Assembly (NCBI RefSeq): GCF_009295515.1
Contig: NZ_RQVV01000024.1
Span: 1 to 64,000 of the forward strand
Source of the DNA: Erwinia endophytica
Lineage (GTDB): Bacteria > Pseudomonadota > Gammaproteobacteria > Enterobacterales > Enterobacteriaceae
Length of the DNA stretch: 64,000 nt
Reading direction: 5' to 3'
Part shown: piece by piece, positions 35,435-46,532 of the stretch
Numbering within the stretch: position 1 is the stretch's first letter
Layout: every line of letters starts with the position of its first letter
Notes under the pieces: generated by a model
Database searches by the model: none
What the model saw: only the letters and a program-made list of their open reading frames with translations
Told to the model about the DNA's origin: nothing
Made by a program: the position numbers and the translations under genes

Positions 35435-36642
35435 GTGGATTCTGGTTCATCATCCTGGCACTGCTGATGGTGGCAAGCGCAGTGCTGCTGATTGCTGGTG
35501 GACGTAAACATCGTTCAGTGGCCGCTGATCGCGATACACTTAACAAAACGTTTTATCGTCAGCGTCTCCAGGAACTGGAGCATGATGAACAACAAGGCAT
35601 TGTTGGCGAACGTGCGGAAATGATCCGTGAATTGCAGCAAACGTTATTGCTGGATATTCCCCAGGACGAACAGATTGTTGAGCGCAACGTTAGCCGTTGG
35701 GTGCTGTTGCCGGGGGTTATCGTTATTTTCGTTGTCAGTTTGGGCTTTTATTTTAAAACCGGCGGTCTGGTTCAGGTCATGGCCTGGCAGCAGGCGCAAA
35801 ATGATCTTCCCGCGCTACGGGCGCAGCTCATGGATCCCCAGGCAAAACCATTGAGCATGGACGAACTGGCGCGGCTGGGACTGGGGATTCGAACTTCACT
35901 GCAGGATGATCCGCAGAACGTCAATGACTGGTTAATGCTTGGTCGTATCGGAATGGTGCTGAACAACGCAGCGACTGCGACTCAGGCTTTTCAGCGTGCG
36001 ATGCAATTGGCGCCGAATAACCCAGAAGTAAAGTTGAGCTATGCTGATGTGCTGACCCGTTCGCAAGACCCGGAAGACAATCGTCAGGCAAGCGTGATGC
36101 TCAATCAAATGATCAAGACGGATGGCACTAATTTGCGGGTGCTCGGCCTGTTAGCATTTAATGCTTTTAGCCAACAGAATTACGCTCAGGCGATAGACAC
36201 CTGGCAAAAGATGTTACAATTGTTACCGGCTGACGATAAGCGTACATTGATGATCCAGCGCAGTATTGAGCAGGCGAAGACGGCGTCAGGTCAGCAGAAC
36301 AGTCATCTGAGTTTGACCGTTCAACTGGCTCCGGGGGCAGAAAAAATGTTACCCGATGGCGGAGTATTGTATATTTCCGTCACCGACGGCGCTTCTCCGG
36401 TTCCGGTAGCGGTGAAAAAGCTGCCGTTAAGTCATTTTCCTTTATCACTGACGTTGGATGACAGCAATGCGATGATGCCGAGTCGTCTGCTTTCCGCGCA
36501 GCATCAGGTTCAGGTGCGTGTGCGTATTTCGCGTGATGGCAGTGCCAATCCTCAGTCCGGCGACTGGTTTGGCCTCAGTGCCGTTACGCCTTTTGATGGT
36601 CATCAACAACTGACAGTTGAGATTAACCAACAACAGCCATGA
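35431..36642 (+). CDS. ccmI: cytochrome c maturation protein CcmI (TPR)
   Basis: A 403-residue apocytochrome chaperone. Two membrane spans (residues 4-22 and 88-110) flank a cytoplasmic loop, then TPR repeats near residues 160-270 (NDWLMLGRIGMVLNNAATATQAFQRAMQL) and a C-terminal beta-rich domain. It corresponds to the CycH/NrfG-like half of E. coli CcmH plus an additional C-terminal domain. It is the last gene of the ccm operon; mlaA starts 31 bp later. Confidence 0.93.
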   Translation: MSGFWFIILALLMVASAVLLIAGGRKHRSVAADRDTLNKTFYRQRLQELEHDEQQGIVGERAEMIRELQQTLLLDIPQDEQIVERNVSRWVLLPGVIVIFVVSLGFYFKTGGLVQVMAWQQAQNDLPALRAQLMDPQAKPLSMDELARLGLGIRTSLQDDPQNVNDWLMLGRIGMVLNNAATATQAFQRAMQLAPNNPEVKLSYADVLTRSQDPEDNRQASVMLNQMIKTDGTNLRVLGLLAFNAFSQQNYAQAIDTWQKMLQLLPADDKRTLMIQRSIEQAKTASGQQNSHLSLTVQLAPGAEKMLPDGGVLYISVTDGASPVPVAVKKLPLSHFPLSLTLDDSNAMMPSRLLSAQHQVQVRVRISRDGSANPQSGDWFGLSAVTPFDGHQQLTVEINQQQP

Positions 36643-36673
36643 GCGATTTATACTTCAATACAGGGAGACAGAT

Positions 36674-37435
36674 ATGAGCTACCGCGTGATGGGCGTTACG
36701 CTTGCCAGCGTACTGCTGATCGGCTGTGCCAGTTCTAAGACGGCAGACCAGCCTCAGGGAAGGTCCGATCCGCTTGAAGGCTTTAACCGTTCAATGTTCA
36801 ACTTCAATTATAATGTGTTGGATCCCTACGTGGTGCGCCCTGTGGCGGTTGCCTGGCGTGATTATGTCCCGGCTCCTGCCCGTACCGGATTGAGCAATTT
36901 TCTTGGTAATCTGAGTGAACCGTCCACGATGGTGAACTATTTTATTGAGGGCAAGCCTTACAAAGCGATGATCCATTTCAACCGCTTTTTCCTGAATACT
37001 ATTCTGGGGATGGGTGGCTTCATTGACGTGGCTGGTATGGCGAATCCTAAACTGGCGAAGGAAGAACCACGTCGGTTCGGTAGCACTCTGGGCCATTATG
37101 GTGTTGGTTACGGTACTTATGTCCAGTTGCCGGTCTACGGCAATTTTACCCCACGTGAAGATGTGGGCGGCCTGGTGGATGACCTTTATGCACCGCTGGG
37201 CTGGCTGACCTGGTGGATGTCGATTGGGAAATGGACATTGGAAGGGGTGGAAACGCGTGCGCAGTTGCTGGACAGCGATGCGATTCTGCGTAATTCCAAG
37301 GATCCTTATGCCTTTGTTCGTGCGGCTTACTTCCAGCGTCATGATTTCCTTGCCAGCGATGGTAAGTTGATCCCGCAGGAGAATCCGAATGCGGCGGCTA
37401 TCCAGGACGATCTGAAAGATATCGATTCAAATTAA
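36674..37435 (+). CDS. mlaA: outer-membrane lipid asymmetry lipoprotein MlaA (VacJ)
   Basis: A 253-residue lipoprotein (E. coli 251) that removes phospholipids from the outer leaflet and passes them to MlaC. Lipobox LIGC with the lipidated Cys at residue 18. Conserved blocks include DPLEGFNRSMFNFNYNVLDPYVVRP, LNTILGMGGFIDVAG and FGSTLGHYGVGYGTYVQLP. GGGAGA lies before the ATG at 36674; the longer frame begins inside ccmI. Confidence 0.96.
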   Translation: MSYRVMGVTLASVLLIGCASSKTADQPQGRSDPLEGFNRSMFNFNYNVLDPYVVRPVAVAWRDYVPAPARTGLSNFLGNLSEPSTMVNYFIEGKPYKAMIHFNRFFLNTILGMGGFIDVAGMANPKLAKEEPRRFGSTLGHYGVGYGTYVQLPVYGNFTPREDVGGLVDDLYAPLGWLTWWMSIGKWTLEGVETRAQLLDSDAILRNSKDPYAFVRAAYFQRHDFLASDGKLIPQENPNAAAIQDDLKDIDSN

Positions 37436-37494
37436 GGATTTCTTTCCATTAACAAAGGCCGGTCAGATGACTGGCCTTTGGTATTTTTGTCACC

Positions 37495-38778
37495 TCAAAA
37501 CGTGTAGTTAAAACCCGCGCCATACAGCCAGGCTGTACCGGTTGAGCGGAAGGTATAAGGGCCTTCTTTAATCGTCACACGCTGCCCATGCATATAAGAA
37601 ATACCCAGGTCAATTGAGGCATGTTGGTTGAAGGCATAGGAAACGCCGGTGCTTAGCCACAGGCGATCCTGATCCGGGATGGAAATCGATCGTTTGTCGG
37701 CCGGAACGGGGCTGTCATCAAAGGCGATGCCCGCGCGGAACGTCCAGTTATCATCATAGAAGTACGAAGTGCCCAGTGCGATGCGCCAGGCGTCCTTGTA
37801 GCTCTCATCTTTATAGAACAAGGTCTGTCCGTGGTGACTGGTCGCTTTTAGCTGTTGGAACTGGCTCCAGGTGGTATAGGTCAGACTGTAGTGAATTGCC
37901 CATTGCGGGGCTACCCGATGATAACCGGAAACTTCCCACATTTCCGGCAGATTCAGGGTCAGGGAACCAGGGATCGTTGAACCGTTGGTACCATACGGTA
38001 ACCCGAGATTCATTGCCTGGTTGAACGGGTTGATATAGCCTGGAATACTGCTTTTATAGTCGCCATCAAAGTCGACTTTAACTTCTGAGCGGTAGCTAAA
38101 GCCGAAGCGGTTATTTTTATCCACTTCATACAGGACTCCGGCGTTCCAGCCATAGCCCCACTCACTGCCTTTCAGATGCGCAATCTGCGTATTGGCAGGC
38201 ATCGCTAATGCTTTACCTGACTCACCGGCATAACGTGCTATTTTCGCGCGTCCATAGACGGCGTCGAAACCAACACCAATGCTGACGTGCTGATTAAGGC
38301 GATAGGCGGTACTAAGCTTAAAATTAACGGTTTGTAGGTCTGTTTTACCCGCATAAGGGCCGGCAGCGTAATTCTGGCTGAATTCAGTCGCCAGACCATA
38401 ATTCGAACTCGCTGAAGCACCAAGCCACCACCGGTCGTTGACCGGCTGCACGTAATGGATATCCGGTACCCACTGGGTTGGCGCGATATTATGGGCTTTC
38501 AGGCTCTGACCGGAAACGTGGGTCCCGTCAATATTCACCTCGGGATCAATAAACACTGCGCCCACTGAGAACATCGGGCGGTTCATCAGGGCCATGGTCG
38601 CCGGGTTGCGGCTGGCGGATGCCGCCGTATCACCCATTGCACCTTCACCTGAATAGGCCCGGCCTAAGCCGATGGTGGAAAATTCGTTAAGTTGAAAGCC
38701 AGCGGCGAAAAGGTCCGGAGAAACTAATACCATTGCTGATGCGAGTACCGATGGTGTAAGCCGGTTTTTATGGATCAT
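37495..38778 (-). CDS. fadL: long-chain fatty acid outer-membrane transporter FadL
   Basis: A 427-residue outer-membrane beta-barrel for uptake of long-chain fatty acids. Signal peptide to AFA/AGFQ near residue 26; the mature N-terminus [22 protein letters not shown] is the periplasm-side hatch with the NPA motif ([10 protein letters not shown]). It ends in Phe (AGFNYTF), the outer-membrane insertion signature. GAGG lies 8 bp before the ATG. Two FadR-like boxes lie upstream at 38864 and 38888. Functions with fadI/fadJ next door. Confidence 0.95.
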   Translation of the reverse strand: MIHKNRLTPSVLASAMVLVSPDLFAAGFQLNEFSTIGLGRAYSGEGAMGDTAASASRNPATMALMNRPMFSVGAVFIDPEVNIDGTHVSGQSLKAHNIAPTQWVPDIHYVQPVNDRWWLGASASSNYGLATEFSQNYAAGPYAGKTDLQTVNFKLSTAYRLNQHVSIGVGFDAVYGRAKIARYAGESGKALAMPANTQIAHLKGSEWGYGWNAGVLYEVDKNNRFGFSYRSEVKVDFDGDYKSSIPGYINPFNQAMNLGLPYGTNGSTIPGSLTLNLPEMWEVSGYHRVAPQWAIHYSLTYTTWSQFQQLKATSHHGQTLFYKDESYKDAWRIALGTSYFYDDNWTFRAGIAFDDSPVPADKRSISIPDQDRLWLSTGVSYAFNQHASIDLGISYMHGQRVTIKEGPYTFRSTGTAWLYGAGFNYTF

Positions 38779-38863
38779 GACCGCAACCTCATTATTTGAT
38801 TTTTATTAATGCCGTTACGTTGCGTAACAAATGAGCGAAAAGATCAGGGGCTGAGATAAAGCA

Positions 38864-38880
38864 AACAAATCAGACCAGTG
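38864..38880 (-). promoter_or_regulatory. FadR-like operator 1 of fadL
   Basis: On the reverse strand CACTGGTCTGATTTGTT matches the FadR consensus AGCTGGTCCGACNTGTT at 13 of 17 positions, about 86 bp upstream of the fadL start. Confidence 0.75.
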
Positions 38881-38887
38881 CTCCCAT

Positions 38888-38904
38888 TATAGGTCTGACC
38901 AGTT
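38888..38904 (-). promoter_or_regulatory. FadR-like operator 2 of fadL
   Basis: On the reverse strand AACTGGTCAGACCTATA matches the FadR consensus at 13 of 17 positions, with an intact CTGGTC-x-GAC core. It lies 7 bp from operator 1, mirroring the paired FadR sites of E. coli fadL. Confidence 0.8.
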
Positions 38905-39156
38905 AAATTGTTTCAATAATGTTTATAAAATATTTCTAAAATGATCCAAGAAAGGAGATCTACATAACAAAAAGCACTGGGTTCACAGAGGGCCTCACAG
39001 GGCTGATTTGTTTCAGATCAATTTTTATTGTGATATTCGTCAGTTAATGGTGCTTATTCACGCAATCACCGGACAACTTATTTTCTCCAGCGTAAACTGT
39101 GAGCAACCTGTTAATCGAGCGCCTGCGCGTTTTGCGTCGGCAAAATGGAGGATCTT

Positions 39157-39453
39157 ATGACTCATGCCATTAAAAAATGCAGCGCGAATGAAACCGCTGC
39201 CTGCTGCTGTGTGGATGTTGGAACCATTATGGACAATACCGACTGCACGGCTTCATGGAATCAGCTGTATGCTAATCGCCAGCAGGCGGAAGCGATGCTG
39301 GAGCAACTGACGGCAAAAGCCCGTCAGGTCGAATCCGAGCCGTGTGAGATTAATGCACGTCTGACAGAACAACCGGAAGGCGTTCTGTTGGCGGTGGATT
39401 TTACTTTCAGCTGCCAGGCTGAAACGATGATTTTCCAGCTCGGCCTGCGTTAA
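39157..39453 (+). CDS. yfcZ: YfcZ/YiiS family protein
   Basis: A 98-residue cytosolic protein matching E. coli YfcZ throughout: [19 protein letters not shown] near residues 16-34 with three adjacent Cys, then ESEPCEI and [18 protein letters not shown] at the end. ATGGAGG lies 6-8 bp before the ATG at 39157. It is divergent from fadL and upstream of fadI, as in E. coli. Function is unknown. Confidence 0.93.
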   Translation: MTHAIKKCSANETAACCCVDVGTIMDNTDCTASWNQLYANRQQAEAMLEQLTAKARQVESEPCEINARLTEQPEGVLLAVDFTFSCQAETMIFQLGLR

Positions 39454-39566
39454 TCCCTGTACACCGGCAATGAGTGGGGTCACCCGCTCATTGTTACGTA
39501 AAGCGTGTTTGTTCTCGCATTTTTCTGCCTCTCTCCGTGCAAAATGTAAAAATCTGGTTAACATTA

Positions 39567-39583
39567 AACAGGTCAGACCTCTT
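39567..39583 (-). promoter_or_regulatory. FadR-like operator upstream of fadI
   Basis: The reverse strand reads AAGAGGTCTGACCTGTT, matching the FadR consensus at 13 of 17 positions, 43 bp upstream of the fadI start. Control of fadIJ by FadR is established in E. coli. Confidence 0.75.
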
Positions 39584-39625
39584 TGGCCCGCGATACCGTT
39601 TTCCAATTTTTTACAGGTGATAAGA

Positions 39626-40936
39626 ATGCGTAAAGCATTACCTTTGCAGACTGGACAGGGCGCTCGTATTGCCATTACTCATGGTTTACGCACTCCTTTT
39701 GCTCGCCAGTCGACCGATCTGCAGGGGATCCCCGCCGTGGAACTGGGCCGCATGGTGGTCAGTGAACTCCTGGCCCGCAGTGAGATCCCGCCAGAAGTGA
39801 TTGAGCAGTTGGTCTTTGGTCAGGTGGTGCAAATGCCGGAAGCACCCAACATTGCACGAGAAATCGTGCTTGGCAGCGGCCTCAGTGTGCATACCGATGC
39901 CTATAGTGTTAGCCGCGCCTGTGCGACCAGCTTTCAGGCGGTGGCTAATGTGGCGGAAAGTTTGTTGGCCGGAACCATTCAGGCCGGTATGGCCGGGGGC
40001 GCGGATTCTTCCTCTGTTTTGCCCATTGGCGTCAGTAAAAAGCTGGGGCGCGTGCTGGTCGATCTCAGCAAAGCCAGAACCTTCTCGCAGAAAATGAAAC
40101 TGCTCAGCCAACTGCGCCCACGTGATTTGTTGCCAGTACCGCCTGCCGTGGCTGAATACTCAACGGGTTTACGGATGGGAGACACCGCGGAGCAAATGGC
40201 GAAAAGCTACAGTATTACTCGCGAGCAGCAGGATGCACTGGCGCATCGTTCCCATCAGCGAGCGACCCGAGCCTGGGAAGAGGGACGACTGACCGGGGAA
40301 GTGATGACTGCTTTTGTGCCGCCGTGGCGCAACGCGCTGGAAAGGGACAATAACCTGCGGCCACAATCGAGGCTGGAAGATTACGCCAGACTGCGTCCTG
40401 CCTTTGATCGTAAACACGGTACGGTCACTGCAGCTAACAGCACGCCGCTAACCGATGGTGCAGCCGTGGTGGTGTTGATGACCGAGTCCCGGGCGAAATC
40501 GCTGGGAATTGTGCCATTGGGGTATCTGCGCAGCTATGCCTTTACCGCAATATCGGTCTGGCAAGACATGTTACTGGGGCCGTCTTTCGCCTCGCCGCTG
40601 GCGCTGGATCGCGCTGGAATAACCCTGAACGACCTGGCATTGATTGATATGCATGAGGCGTTTGCTGCCCAGACATTGGCTAACATGCAGCTATTTGCCG
40701 ATGCACGTTTTGCCCGCGAGGTACTGAACCGTGGTCACGCGTTAGGGGAAATCAATCAAGAGAAATTTAATGTACTGGGCGGTTCGATAGCCTACGGTCA
40801 TCCTTTTGCCGCCACGGGGGCCCGAATGATCACTCAGACACTCAATGAGCTACGCCGTCGCGGGGGAGGGCTGGGATTGGTCACCGCCTGTGCGGCAGGT
40901 GGTTTGGGAGCGGCAATGGTGCTGGAGGTCGAATGA
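39626..40936 (+). CDS. fadI: 3-ketoacyl-CoA thiolase FadI
   Basis: A 436-residue thiolase (same length as E. coli FadI) that cleaves 3-ketoacyl-CoA in beta-oxidation; beta subunit of the FadIJ complex. Nucleophilic Cys in [11 protein letters not shown] near residue 99, His in [11 protein letters not shown] near 343, and the C-terminal [13 protein letters not shown] with the second active Cys. The start at 39626 (MRKALP) aligns with the E. coli protein; upstream in-frame starts overlap the FadR box. Overlaps fadJ by 4 bp. Confidence 0.96.
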   Translation: MRKALPLQTGQGARIAITHGLRTPFARQSTDLQGIPAVELGRMVVSELLARSEIPPEVIEQLVFGQVVQMPEAPNIAREIVLGSGLSVHTDAYSVSRACATSFQAVANVAESLLAGTIQAGMAGGADSSSVLPIGVSKKLGRVLVDLSKARTFSQKMKLLSQLRPRDLLPVPPAVAEYSTGLRMGDTAEQMAKSYSITREQQDALAHRSHQRATRAWEEGRLTGEVMTAFVPPWRNALERDNNLRPQSRLEDYARLRPAFDRKHGTVTAANSTPLTDGAAVVVLMTESRAKSLGIVPLGYLRSYAFTAISVWQDMLLGPSFASPLALDRAGITLNDLALIDMHEAFAAQTLANMQLFADARFAREVLNRGHALGEINQEKFNVLGGSIAYGHPFAATGARMITQTLNELRRRGGGLGLVTACAAGGLGAAMVLEVE

Positions 40937-43056
40937 TGGATCTGCAATCGGCATTCACGTTCACTATGCGGCCGGATAACGTCGGGGTGATCACTGTTGA
41001 TACGCCTGATGAGAAAATGAATACGCTGAAGGCTGCGTTTGCCGGGCAAATTCGGCAAGTGATTGCCGGGGCGCGTCGCTATCCACACCTGGCCGGGCTG
41101 GTGATTATTTCCGGCAAGCCGGACTCTTTTATCGCGGGCGCGGATATCGCTATGATTGACGCCTGTGCTTCAGCCCAGGAAGCAGAAGAACTTGCCTGCC
41201 AGGGCCAGCAAGTGATGTCAGAGATTGCTGCGCTTTCTGTTCCAGTGGTTGCCGCCATTCACGGCGCTTGCCTGGGAGGAGGGTTGGAACTGGCGCTGGC
41301 CTGCCATCAGCGGGTTTGCTCGTTGGATGATAAAACCCGTCTGGGCTTGCCGGAAGTGCGCCTGGGACTGTTGCCCGGTTCTGGCGGTACGCAGCGATTA
41401 CCCCGTCTGATTGGCGTTTCTGGTGCGTTGGAGATGCTACTGACGGGGAAAACATTACGGGCTGAGCAGGCGTTAAAAATAGGTCTGGTGGAGGATGCCG
41501 TACCACAGTCGATTTTGCTGGAAACGGCGGTAAAGATGGCACGGGCGGGATACCATCCACACAAAACTCTGCCGCTGCGTGAGCGGTTACTGAATACGTC
41601 GGCAGGACGGACGTTGCTGTTTATGCTGGCGACTAAACGGAGTCAGGCTAAAACCCGCGGCAACTATCCCGCCACACAAAAAATCCTGTCGGTGGTAAAC
41701 ACGGGTTTGCAGCGGGGAGATAGCGCGGGTTATGCCGCTGAAGCGAAAGCGTTCGGACAGTTAGCGATGACGCCGGAGTCTGCTGCGCTGCGCAGCATTT
41801 TCTTTGCTACCACGGCAATGAAGAAAGCGCTCGGGGCTGGCGCGATACCGCGGGAGATTAAAACGGTCGGTGTGTTGGGCGGTGGACTGATGGGGGGCGG
41901 GATCGCGTTTGTTACCGCGACCTACGGTAAACTGCCGGTGCGTATCAAAGACATCAACACGGCAGGCATTAACCGTGCGCTGAAATACAGTTGGGATTTG
42001 CTGAGCAAAAATGTGCAGCATCGCCGCATGACGCCGATGCAAAGGCAGCAGCAGATGGCGTTGATCAGTGGCGGCATGGATTATCAGGGTTTTCATCAGC
42101 GTGATGTCATTATCGAAGCGGTGTTTGAAGATCTCTTACTCAAGCAACAAATGATAGCGGAAGTGGAAGCTCATACTTCCGCACAGACCATTTTCGCCTC
42201 GAATACTTCTTCGTTATCCATTGGCGATATTGCCGCTAATGCCCAACGTCCGCAGAATGTTATCGGGCTGCACTTTTTCAGCCCGGTGGACAAAATGCCG
42301 CTGGTCGAGGTTATCCCTCATACCCGCACCAGTGCTGAAACCATTGCCACTACAGTTGCGCTGGTGAAGAAACTGGGGAAAACGCCGGTGGTGGTAGCAG
42401 ACAAAGCCGGGTTCTATGTGAATCGTATTTTAGCCCCTTATATTAATGAGGCGATGCGCTGCCTGCTGGAGGGGGAACCCATTGAGACTATCGACCCCGC
42501 CTTGCTGGATTTTGGTTTCCCCGTGGGGCCAATCCAACTGCTGGATGAGATCGGTATCGATATCGGCGCGCATATCATGCCCGTGCTGGAGAAGGCCTGG
42601 GGAGCACGTTTCAGCGCGCCTGAAGCCTTTAATGCAGTGCTGAATGATAACCGTAAGGGCAAGAAAAATGGTCGGGGTTTCTATTTATATGACCGTAAAA
42701 AAACAGGCAGAAAAAAGTCGGTGGATACCCGCATCTACCGGTTGCTGAACATCACGCCGACGCGTCATCTGGGGAGCGATAATATCATTCAGCGCTGCGT
42801 GATGATGATGTTGAACGAAGCAGCAAGAACGCTGGATGAAGGCGTGATCAGTTCCGCGCGCGAGGGTGATATTGCGGCTGTCTTTGGCATGGGTTTTCCG
42901 CCGTTTCTGGGGGGGCCGTTTCGCTATATGGATCGACTCGGCGCGGCCCAGGTCGTGAATACGTTAGCGTTGTTGACGCAATCACAGGGCGATCGTTTTA
43001 TCCCCTGTGAGCGCCTGCGACAGATGGCCCATTCCCAGGACACTTTTTACAAATGA
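40933..43056 (+). CDS. fadJ: fatty acid oxidation complex alpha subunit FadJ
   Basis: A 707-residue multifunctional enzyme: N-terminal enoyl-CoA hydratase/epimerase (residues 1-190) and 3-hydroxyacyl-CoA dehydrogenase (residues 310-700). Hydratase glutamates sit in [14 protein letters not shown] near 114-127 and [15 protein letters not shown] near 137-151. The NAD site is [13 protein letters not shown] near 313-325, and the catalytic His is in [15 protein letters not shown] near 442. The C-terminus is slightly shorter than E. coli FadJ (714). Translationally coupled to fadI. Confidence 0.96.
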   Translation: MMDLQSAFTFTMRPDNVGVITVDTPDEKMNTLKAAFAGQIRQVIAGARRYPHLAGLVIISGKPDSFIAGADIAMIDACASAQEAEELACQGQQVMSEIAALSVPVVAAIHGACLGGGLELALACHQRVCSLDDKTRLGLPEVRLGLLPGSGGTQRLPRLIGVSGALEMLLTGKTLRAEQALKIGLVEDAVPQSILLETAVKMARAGYHPHKTLPLRERLLNTSAGRTLLFMLATKRSQAKTRGNYPATQKILSVVNTGLQRGDSAGYAAEAKAFGQLAMTPESAALRSIFFATTAMKKALGAGAIPREIKTVGVLGGGLMGGGIAFVTATYGKLPVRIKDINTAGINRALKYSWDLLSKNVQHRRMTPMQRQQQMALISGGMDYQGFHQRDVIIEAVFEDLLLKQQMIAEVEAHTSAQTIFASNTSSLSIGDIAANAQRPQNVIGLHFFSPVDKMPLVEVIPHTRTSAETIATTVALVKKLGKTPVVVADKAGFYVNRILAPYINEAMRCLLEGEPIETIDPALLDFGFPVGPIQLLDEIGIDIGAHIMPVLEKAWGARFSAPEAFNAVLNDNRKGKKNGRGFYLYDRKKTGRKKSVDTRIYRLLNITPTRHLGSDNIIQRCVMMMLNEAARTLDEGVISSAREGDIAAVFGMGFPPFLGGPFRYMDRLGAAQVVNTLALLTQSQGDRFIPCERLRQMAHSQDTFYK

Positions 43057-43264
43057 GTGTCTAAGCATCATAGCCATGATGATTCAGGGGGTTAGATTTT
43101 ATCCTTCCAAAAGGGGATATCGTACTGTTCTGGAAAGTGGTTATTTAGTAAACAATCGGTTGACTATACTCAAGGCATTGGGGTACAACACCACGTTCAT
43201 TCACTGAATGAAGAGTCGGAAAGCGGTTTTTTCTGGCGTTTTTGTTTAACAACAGCGGTGCATT

Positions 43265-43747
43265 ATGCAAGTTTTCATTATGCGTCACGGCGATGCGGCT
43301 TTAGATGCAGCCAGTGATTCAGTCAGACCTCTGACTCATTGCGGCTGTGATGAATCACGCCAGATGGCGAATTGGCTCAACGGCCAGGCAGTCGATATTG
43401 AGCGAGTGTTGGTCAGCCCTTATCTGCGGGCTGAGCAAACGCTGGCAACGGTGCGTGAAGCGTTGACGCTGCCGGATGGACAGGATGTTCTGCCGGAGCT
43501 GACGCCGGGCGGCGACCCTGCGCTGGTGGCCTGCTATTTGCAGGTATTGGCGAAAGAAGGGGTTAAATCGGTGCTGGTCATTTCCCATCTCCCACTGGTG
43601 GGCTATTTGGTTTCTGAGCTTTGCCCACAGGAAGCACCGCCGATGTTTGCCACTTCCGCCATTGCCTGCATCGACTATGATGCAGAAAACGCCAGTGGTA
43701 CGCTTGAATGGCACATCAGTCCTGCAAAGCTGGCTAAAGCGATGTAG
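43265..43747 (+). CDS. sixA: phosphohistidine phosphatase SixA
   Basis: A 160-residue member of the histidine phosphatase superfamily. The phosphorylated His is in IMRHGDAALD near residue 8; LVSPYLRAEQT near 54-64 and VISHLPLVG near 106 complete the active site. In E. coli SixA dephosphorylates His on NPr/ArcB. Stands alone after fadJ, as in E. coli; 208 bp separate them with no gene I can support. Confidence 0.95.
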   Translation: MQVFIMRHGDAALDAASDSVRPLTHCGCDESRQMANWLNGQAVDIERVLVSPYLRAEQTLATVREALTLPDGQDVLPELTPGGDPALVACYLQVLAKEGVKSVLVISHLPLVGYLVSELCPQEAPPMFATSAIACIDYDAENASGTLEWHISPAKLAKAM

Positions 43748-43779
43748 TTTCTGCGCGGGCCGGTTTCCCGGCCCCCCTC

Positions 43780-44331
43780 TTAAGGGAGTTCCGGCGGTTG
43801 CCATTCTTCCACTTCAATCAGTACCAGCAGTGCGGCATCTCCGCCGAACAACCTGGGCGCCTGATGAAAAGCCATCACCAGCGGATGCTGTGCCAGCCAC
43901 AGTGGGGTTTGTTGCTTCAGCACATGCTTACCGTGGCCGTGCATGACGCTGGCGCAAAAGATGTGTTCACGACGACAGGCGGCAATCAGCGCACCCAGTT
44001 CCTCTTTCGCCTGTTTCTGTGTTAAGCCATGCAAATCCAGAAAAATCTCGGGCGTATAGTCACCACGGCGTAGCTTTTTCAACTCATAATGGCTGGCGTC
44101 ACTGCGGACGTAACGCACCGGACCGTCGTCCGCCAGCAGTGGCTGGAATTCATCGGAAAAATAGTGGCTGGCGTTCATTTGTTCAGACAACAGGCGCTTT
44201 TGCGGCACAGCCGTTATTTTTTTGCGTATCGGTTTAGGGACAATGGTGTCCTGAGTCAGCTTGCGGGTATCGCTCATCAGTCCGCGGAACAGAGCTTTAT
44301 CTTCGGCGCTTAAGGGGTTTTTTTTACTCAT
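43780..44331 (-). CDS. smrB: ribosome rescue endonuclease SmrB
   Basis: A 183-residue Smr-domain nuclease that cleaves mRNA at collided ribosomes. The N-terminal half is basic ([14 protein letters not shown]); the Smr domain has [15 protein letters not shown] near residues 97-111 and [18 protein letters not shown] near 127-144. The start at 44331 (MSKKNPL) gives exactly the E. coli length. Convergent with sixA, divergent from prmB. Confidence 0.94.
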   Translation of the reverse strand: MSKKNPLSAEDKALFRGLMSDTRKLTQDTIVPKPIRKKITAVPQKRLLSEQMNASHYFSDEFQPLLADDGPVRYVRSDASHYELKKLRRGDYTPEIFLDLHGLTQKQAKEELGALIAACRREHIFCASVMHGHGKHVLKQQTPLWLAQHPLVMAFHQAPRLFGGDAALLVLIEVEEWQPPELP

Positions 44332-44494
44332 CTCATTCTCCTTGCGGCACCGACTTAAGTTATCAGCCATCCAGTTTACCCTGGCTTTTCCTGTCAGATA
44401 AACAAATGTCAGCTTTTTCACGCTGCTGCGCTGAATTATCGTCAGCTTCATGGCAAACTAACGACCGAGTTAAGTTTGGCCTGTGGAGGGCGCT

Positions 44495-45427
44495 TTGGAC
44501 AAAATTTTCGTCGATGAGGCAGTCAGCGAGCTGCATACCATTCAGGATATGCTGCGCTGGTCGGTTAGCCGTTTTGCTGCCGCCGATCTCTGGTATGGAC
44601 ACGGCACGGATAACCCCTGGGACGAAGCGGTTCAGTTGGTGCTGCCCACGCTCTATCTGCCGCTGGATATTCCGGAAGATATGCGTACCGCGCGCCTGAC
44701 TTCCAGTGAGCGCCACCGTATCGTCGAGCGGGTTATTCGCCGTATTAACGAGCGTATCCCTGTCGCCTATATGACCAATAAAGCGTGGTTCTGCGGCCAT
44801 GAATTTTACGTCGATGAGCGAGTACTGGTGCCCCGATCACCCATTGCTGAGCTGATCAACGAACGTTTTGCGGGCATTCTGCCACATGAGCCCGGGCTTA
44901 TTCTGGATATGTGTACCGGCAGTGGTTGTATCGGCATTGCCTGTGCTTATGCTTTCCCTGCTGCTGAAGTTGACGTGGTGGATATCTCCGCTGATGCGCT
45001 GGCGGTCGCTGAGCAAAATATTGATGCGCACGGCATGCAACACCATGTCACGCCAATCCGTGCTGACTTGTTCCGCGAGTTACCGAAAACACCTTATGAT
45101 CTGATCGTCACCAATCCACCTTATGTGGATGAGGACGATATGGATGATCTGCCCGGTGAATACCGCCACGAACCGGTGTTGGGCCTGGCTGCGGGCAGTG
45201 ATGGTCTGAAACTGGTACGCCGTATTCTTGCCTGTGCGCCGGACTACCTCAGTGAAGATGGGGTGCTGATTTGCGAGGTGGGTAATAGCATGGTGCATAT
45301 GGTGGAGCAGTATCCTGACGTGCCGTTTACCTGGCTGGAATTTGCCAATGGCGGCGACGGAGTCTTTATGCTGACTCGTCAGCAGATTGTTGATGCACAG
45401 CACCACTTCCGCATTTATAAAGATTAA
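44495..45427 (+). CDS. prmB: ribosomal protein uL3 N5-glutamine methyltransferase PrmB
   Basis: A 310-residue SAM-dependent methyltransferase modifying Gln of ribosomal protein L3. SAM motif [13 protein letters not shown] near residues 135-147, [10 protein letters not shown] near 159, and the catalytic NPPYVD near residues 205-210. Start is TTG at 44495, preceded by GGAGGG 5 bp upstream; this gives the E. coli length. The alternative GTG at 44483 overlaps that ribosome site. aroC follows after 15 bp and is probably cotranscribed. Confidence 0.95.
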   Translation: MDKIFVDEAVSELHTIQDMLRWSVSRFAAADLWYGHGTDNPWDEAVQLVLPTLYLPLDIPEDMRTARLTSSERHRIVERVIRRINERIPVAYMTNKAWFCGHEFYVDERVLVPRSPIAELINERFAGILPHEPGLILDMCTGSGCIGIACAYAFPAAEVDVVDISADALAVAEQNIDAHGMQHHVTPIRADLFRELPKTPYDLIVTNPPYVDEDDMDDLPGEYRHEPVLGLAAGSDGLKLVRRILACAPDYLSEDGVLICEVGNSMVHMVEQYPDVPFTWLEFANGGDGVFMLTRQQIVDAQHHFRIYKD

Positions 45428-45442
45428 AAATCAGAGGATTAC

Positions 45443-46528
45443 ATGGCTGGTAATACAATTGGACAACTCTTTCGCGTCACCACTTTTGGTGAATCCCATG
45501 GTGTGGCGTTGGGCTGCATTGTTGATGGTGTCCCGCCGGGGATCCCGTTGACGGAAGCTGATTTGCAGCATGATCTTGATCGCCGCCGACCAGGGACGTC
45601 GCGTTATACCACGCAACGTCGCGAACCGGATCAGGTGAAAATTCTTTCCGGCGTGTTTGAAGGCGTTACCACAGGCACCAGTATTGGCCTGCTGATTGAA
45701 AATACCGATCAGCGCTCGCAGGATTACAGTGCGATCAAAGACCTGTTCCGTCCCGGACACGCGGATTACACCTACGAGCAGAAATATGGCCTGCGTGACT
45801 ATCGTGGCGGCGGGCGCTCTTCCGCGCGTGAAACGGCGATGCGGGTGGCCGCTGGCGCGATTGCCAAAAAATACCTTGAGATGAAATATGGCATTAAAGT
45901 ACGCGGTTATCTGGCACAGATAGGCGATGTGGTTTGTGAACTGAAGGACTGGGAGCAGGTTGAACAGAACCCGTTCTTCTGTCCGGATGTGAGCAAAATC
46001 GAGGCGCTGGATGAACTGATGCGTACGCTGAAGAAAGAAGGGGACTCGATCGGTGCGAAAGTCACGGTGCTGGCCGAACAGGTGCCGGTTGGCCTGGGCG
46101 AACCGGTCTTTGATCGTCTGGATGCTGATCTGGCCCATGCGCTGATGAGCATCAACGCGGTGAAAGGTGTGGAAATTGGCGATGGTTTTGCAGTAGTTAA
46201 CAAACGTGGCAGTGAACACCGTGATGAAATCCGTGCTGATGGCTTCCAGAGCAACCATGCGGGTGGCATCCTCGGAGGCATCAGTACCGGACAGAGCATT
46301 CTGGCGACCATTGCCATGAAACCCACCTCCAGCATTACGGTTCCGGGTAAAACCATCAACCGTTTCGGCGAAGAAGTTGAGATGATCACTAAAGGCCGTC
46401 ACGATCCCTGCGTGGGGATCCGCGCGGTGCCGATCGCGGAAGCGATGATGGCTATCGTATTGATGGATCATTTACTGCGCCAGCGGGCCCAGAACGCTGA
46501 CGTTCATACGGATATTCCTCGCTGGTGA
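45443..46528 (+). CDS. aroC: chorismate synthase
   Basis: A 361-residue cytosolic enzyme converting EPSP to chorismate with reduced FMN. Signature regions are [18 protein letters not shown] near residues 15-32, [21 protein letters not shown] near 119-139, and [15 protein letters not shown] near 272-286. AGAGGA precedes the ATG. Part of prmB-aroC-mepA-yfcA order shared with E. coli. Confidence 0.98.
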   Translation: MAGNTIGQLFRVTTFGESHGVALGCIVDGVPPGIPLTEADLQHDLDRRRPGTSRYTTQRREPDQVKILSGVFEGVTTGTSIGLLIENTDQRSQDYSAIKDLFRPGHADYTYEQKYGLRDYRGGGRSSARETAMRVAAGAIAKKYLEMKYGIKVRGYLAQIGDVVCELKDWEQVEQNPFFCPDVSKIEALDELMRTLKKEGDSIGAKVTVLAEQVPVGLGEPVFDRLDADLAHALMSINAVKGVEIGDGFAVVNKRGSEHRDEIRADGFQSNHAGGILGGISTGQSILATIAMKPTSSITVPGKTINRFGEEVEMITKGRHDPCVGIRAVPIAEAMMAIVLMDHLLRQRAQNADVHTDIPRW

Positions 46529-46532
46529 TGTC

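Noticed and set aside
43057-43264. Frame between fadJ and sixA (MMIQGVRFYPSKRGY...)
   Set aside because: No ribosome site or homology; probably non-coding spacer holding the sixA promoter.
45431-46471. Long antisense open frame across aroC
   Set aside because: Shadow of chorismate synthase; no ribosome site and no recognisable domain.
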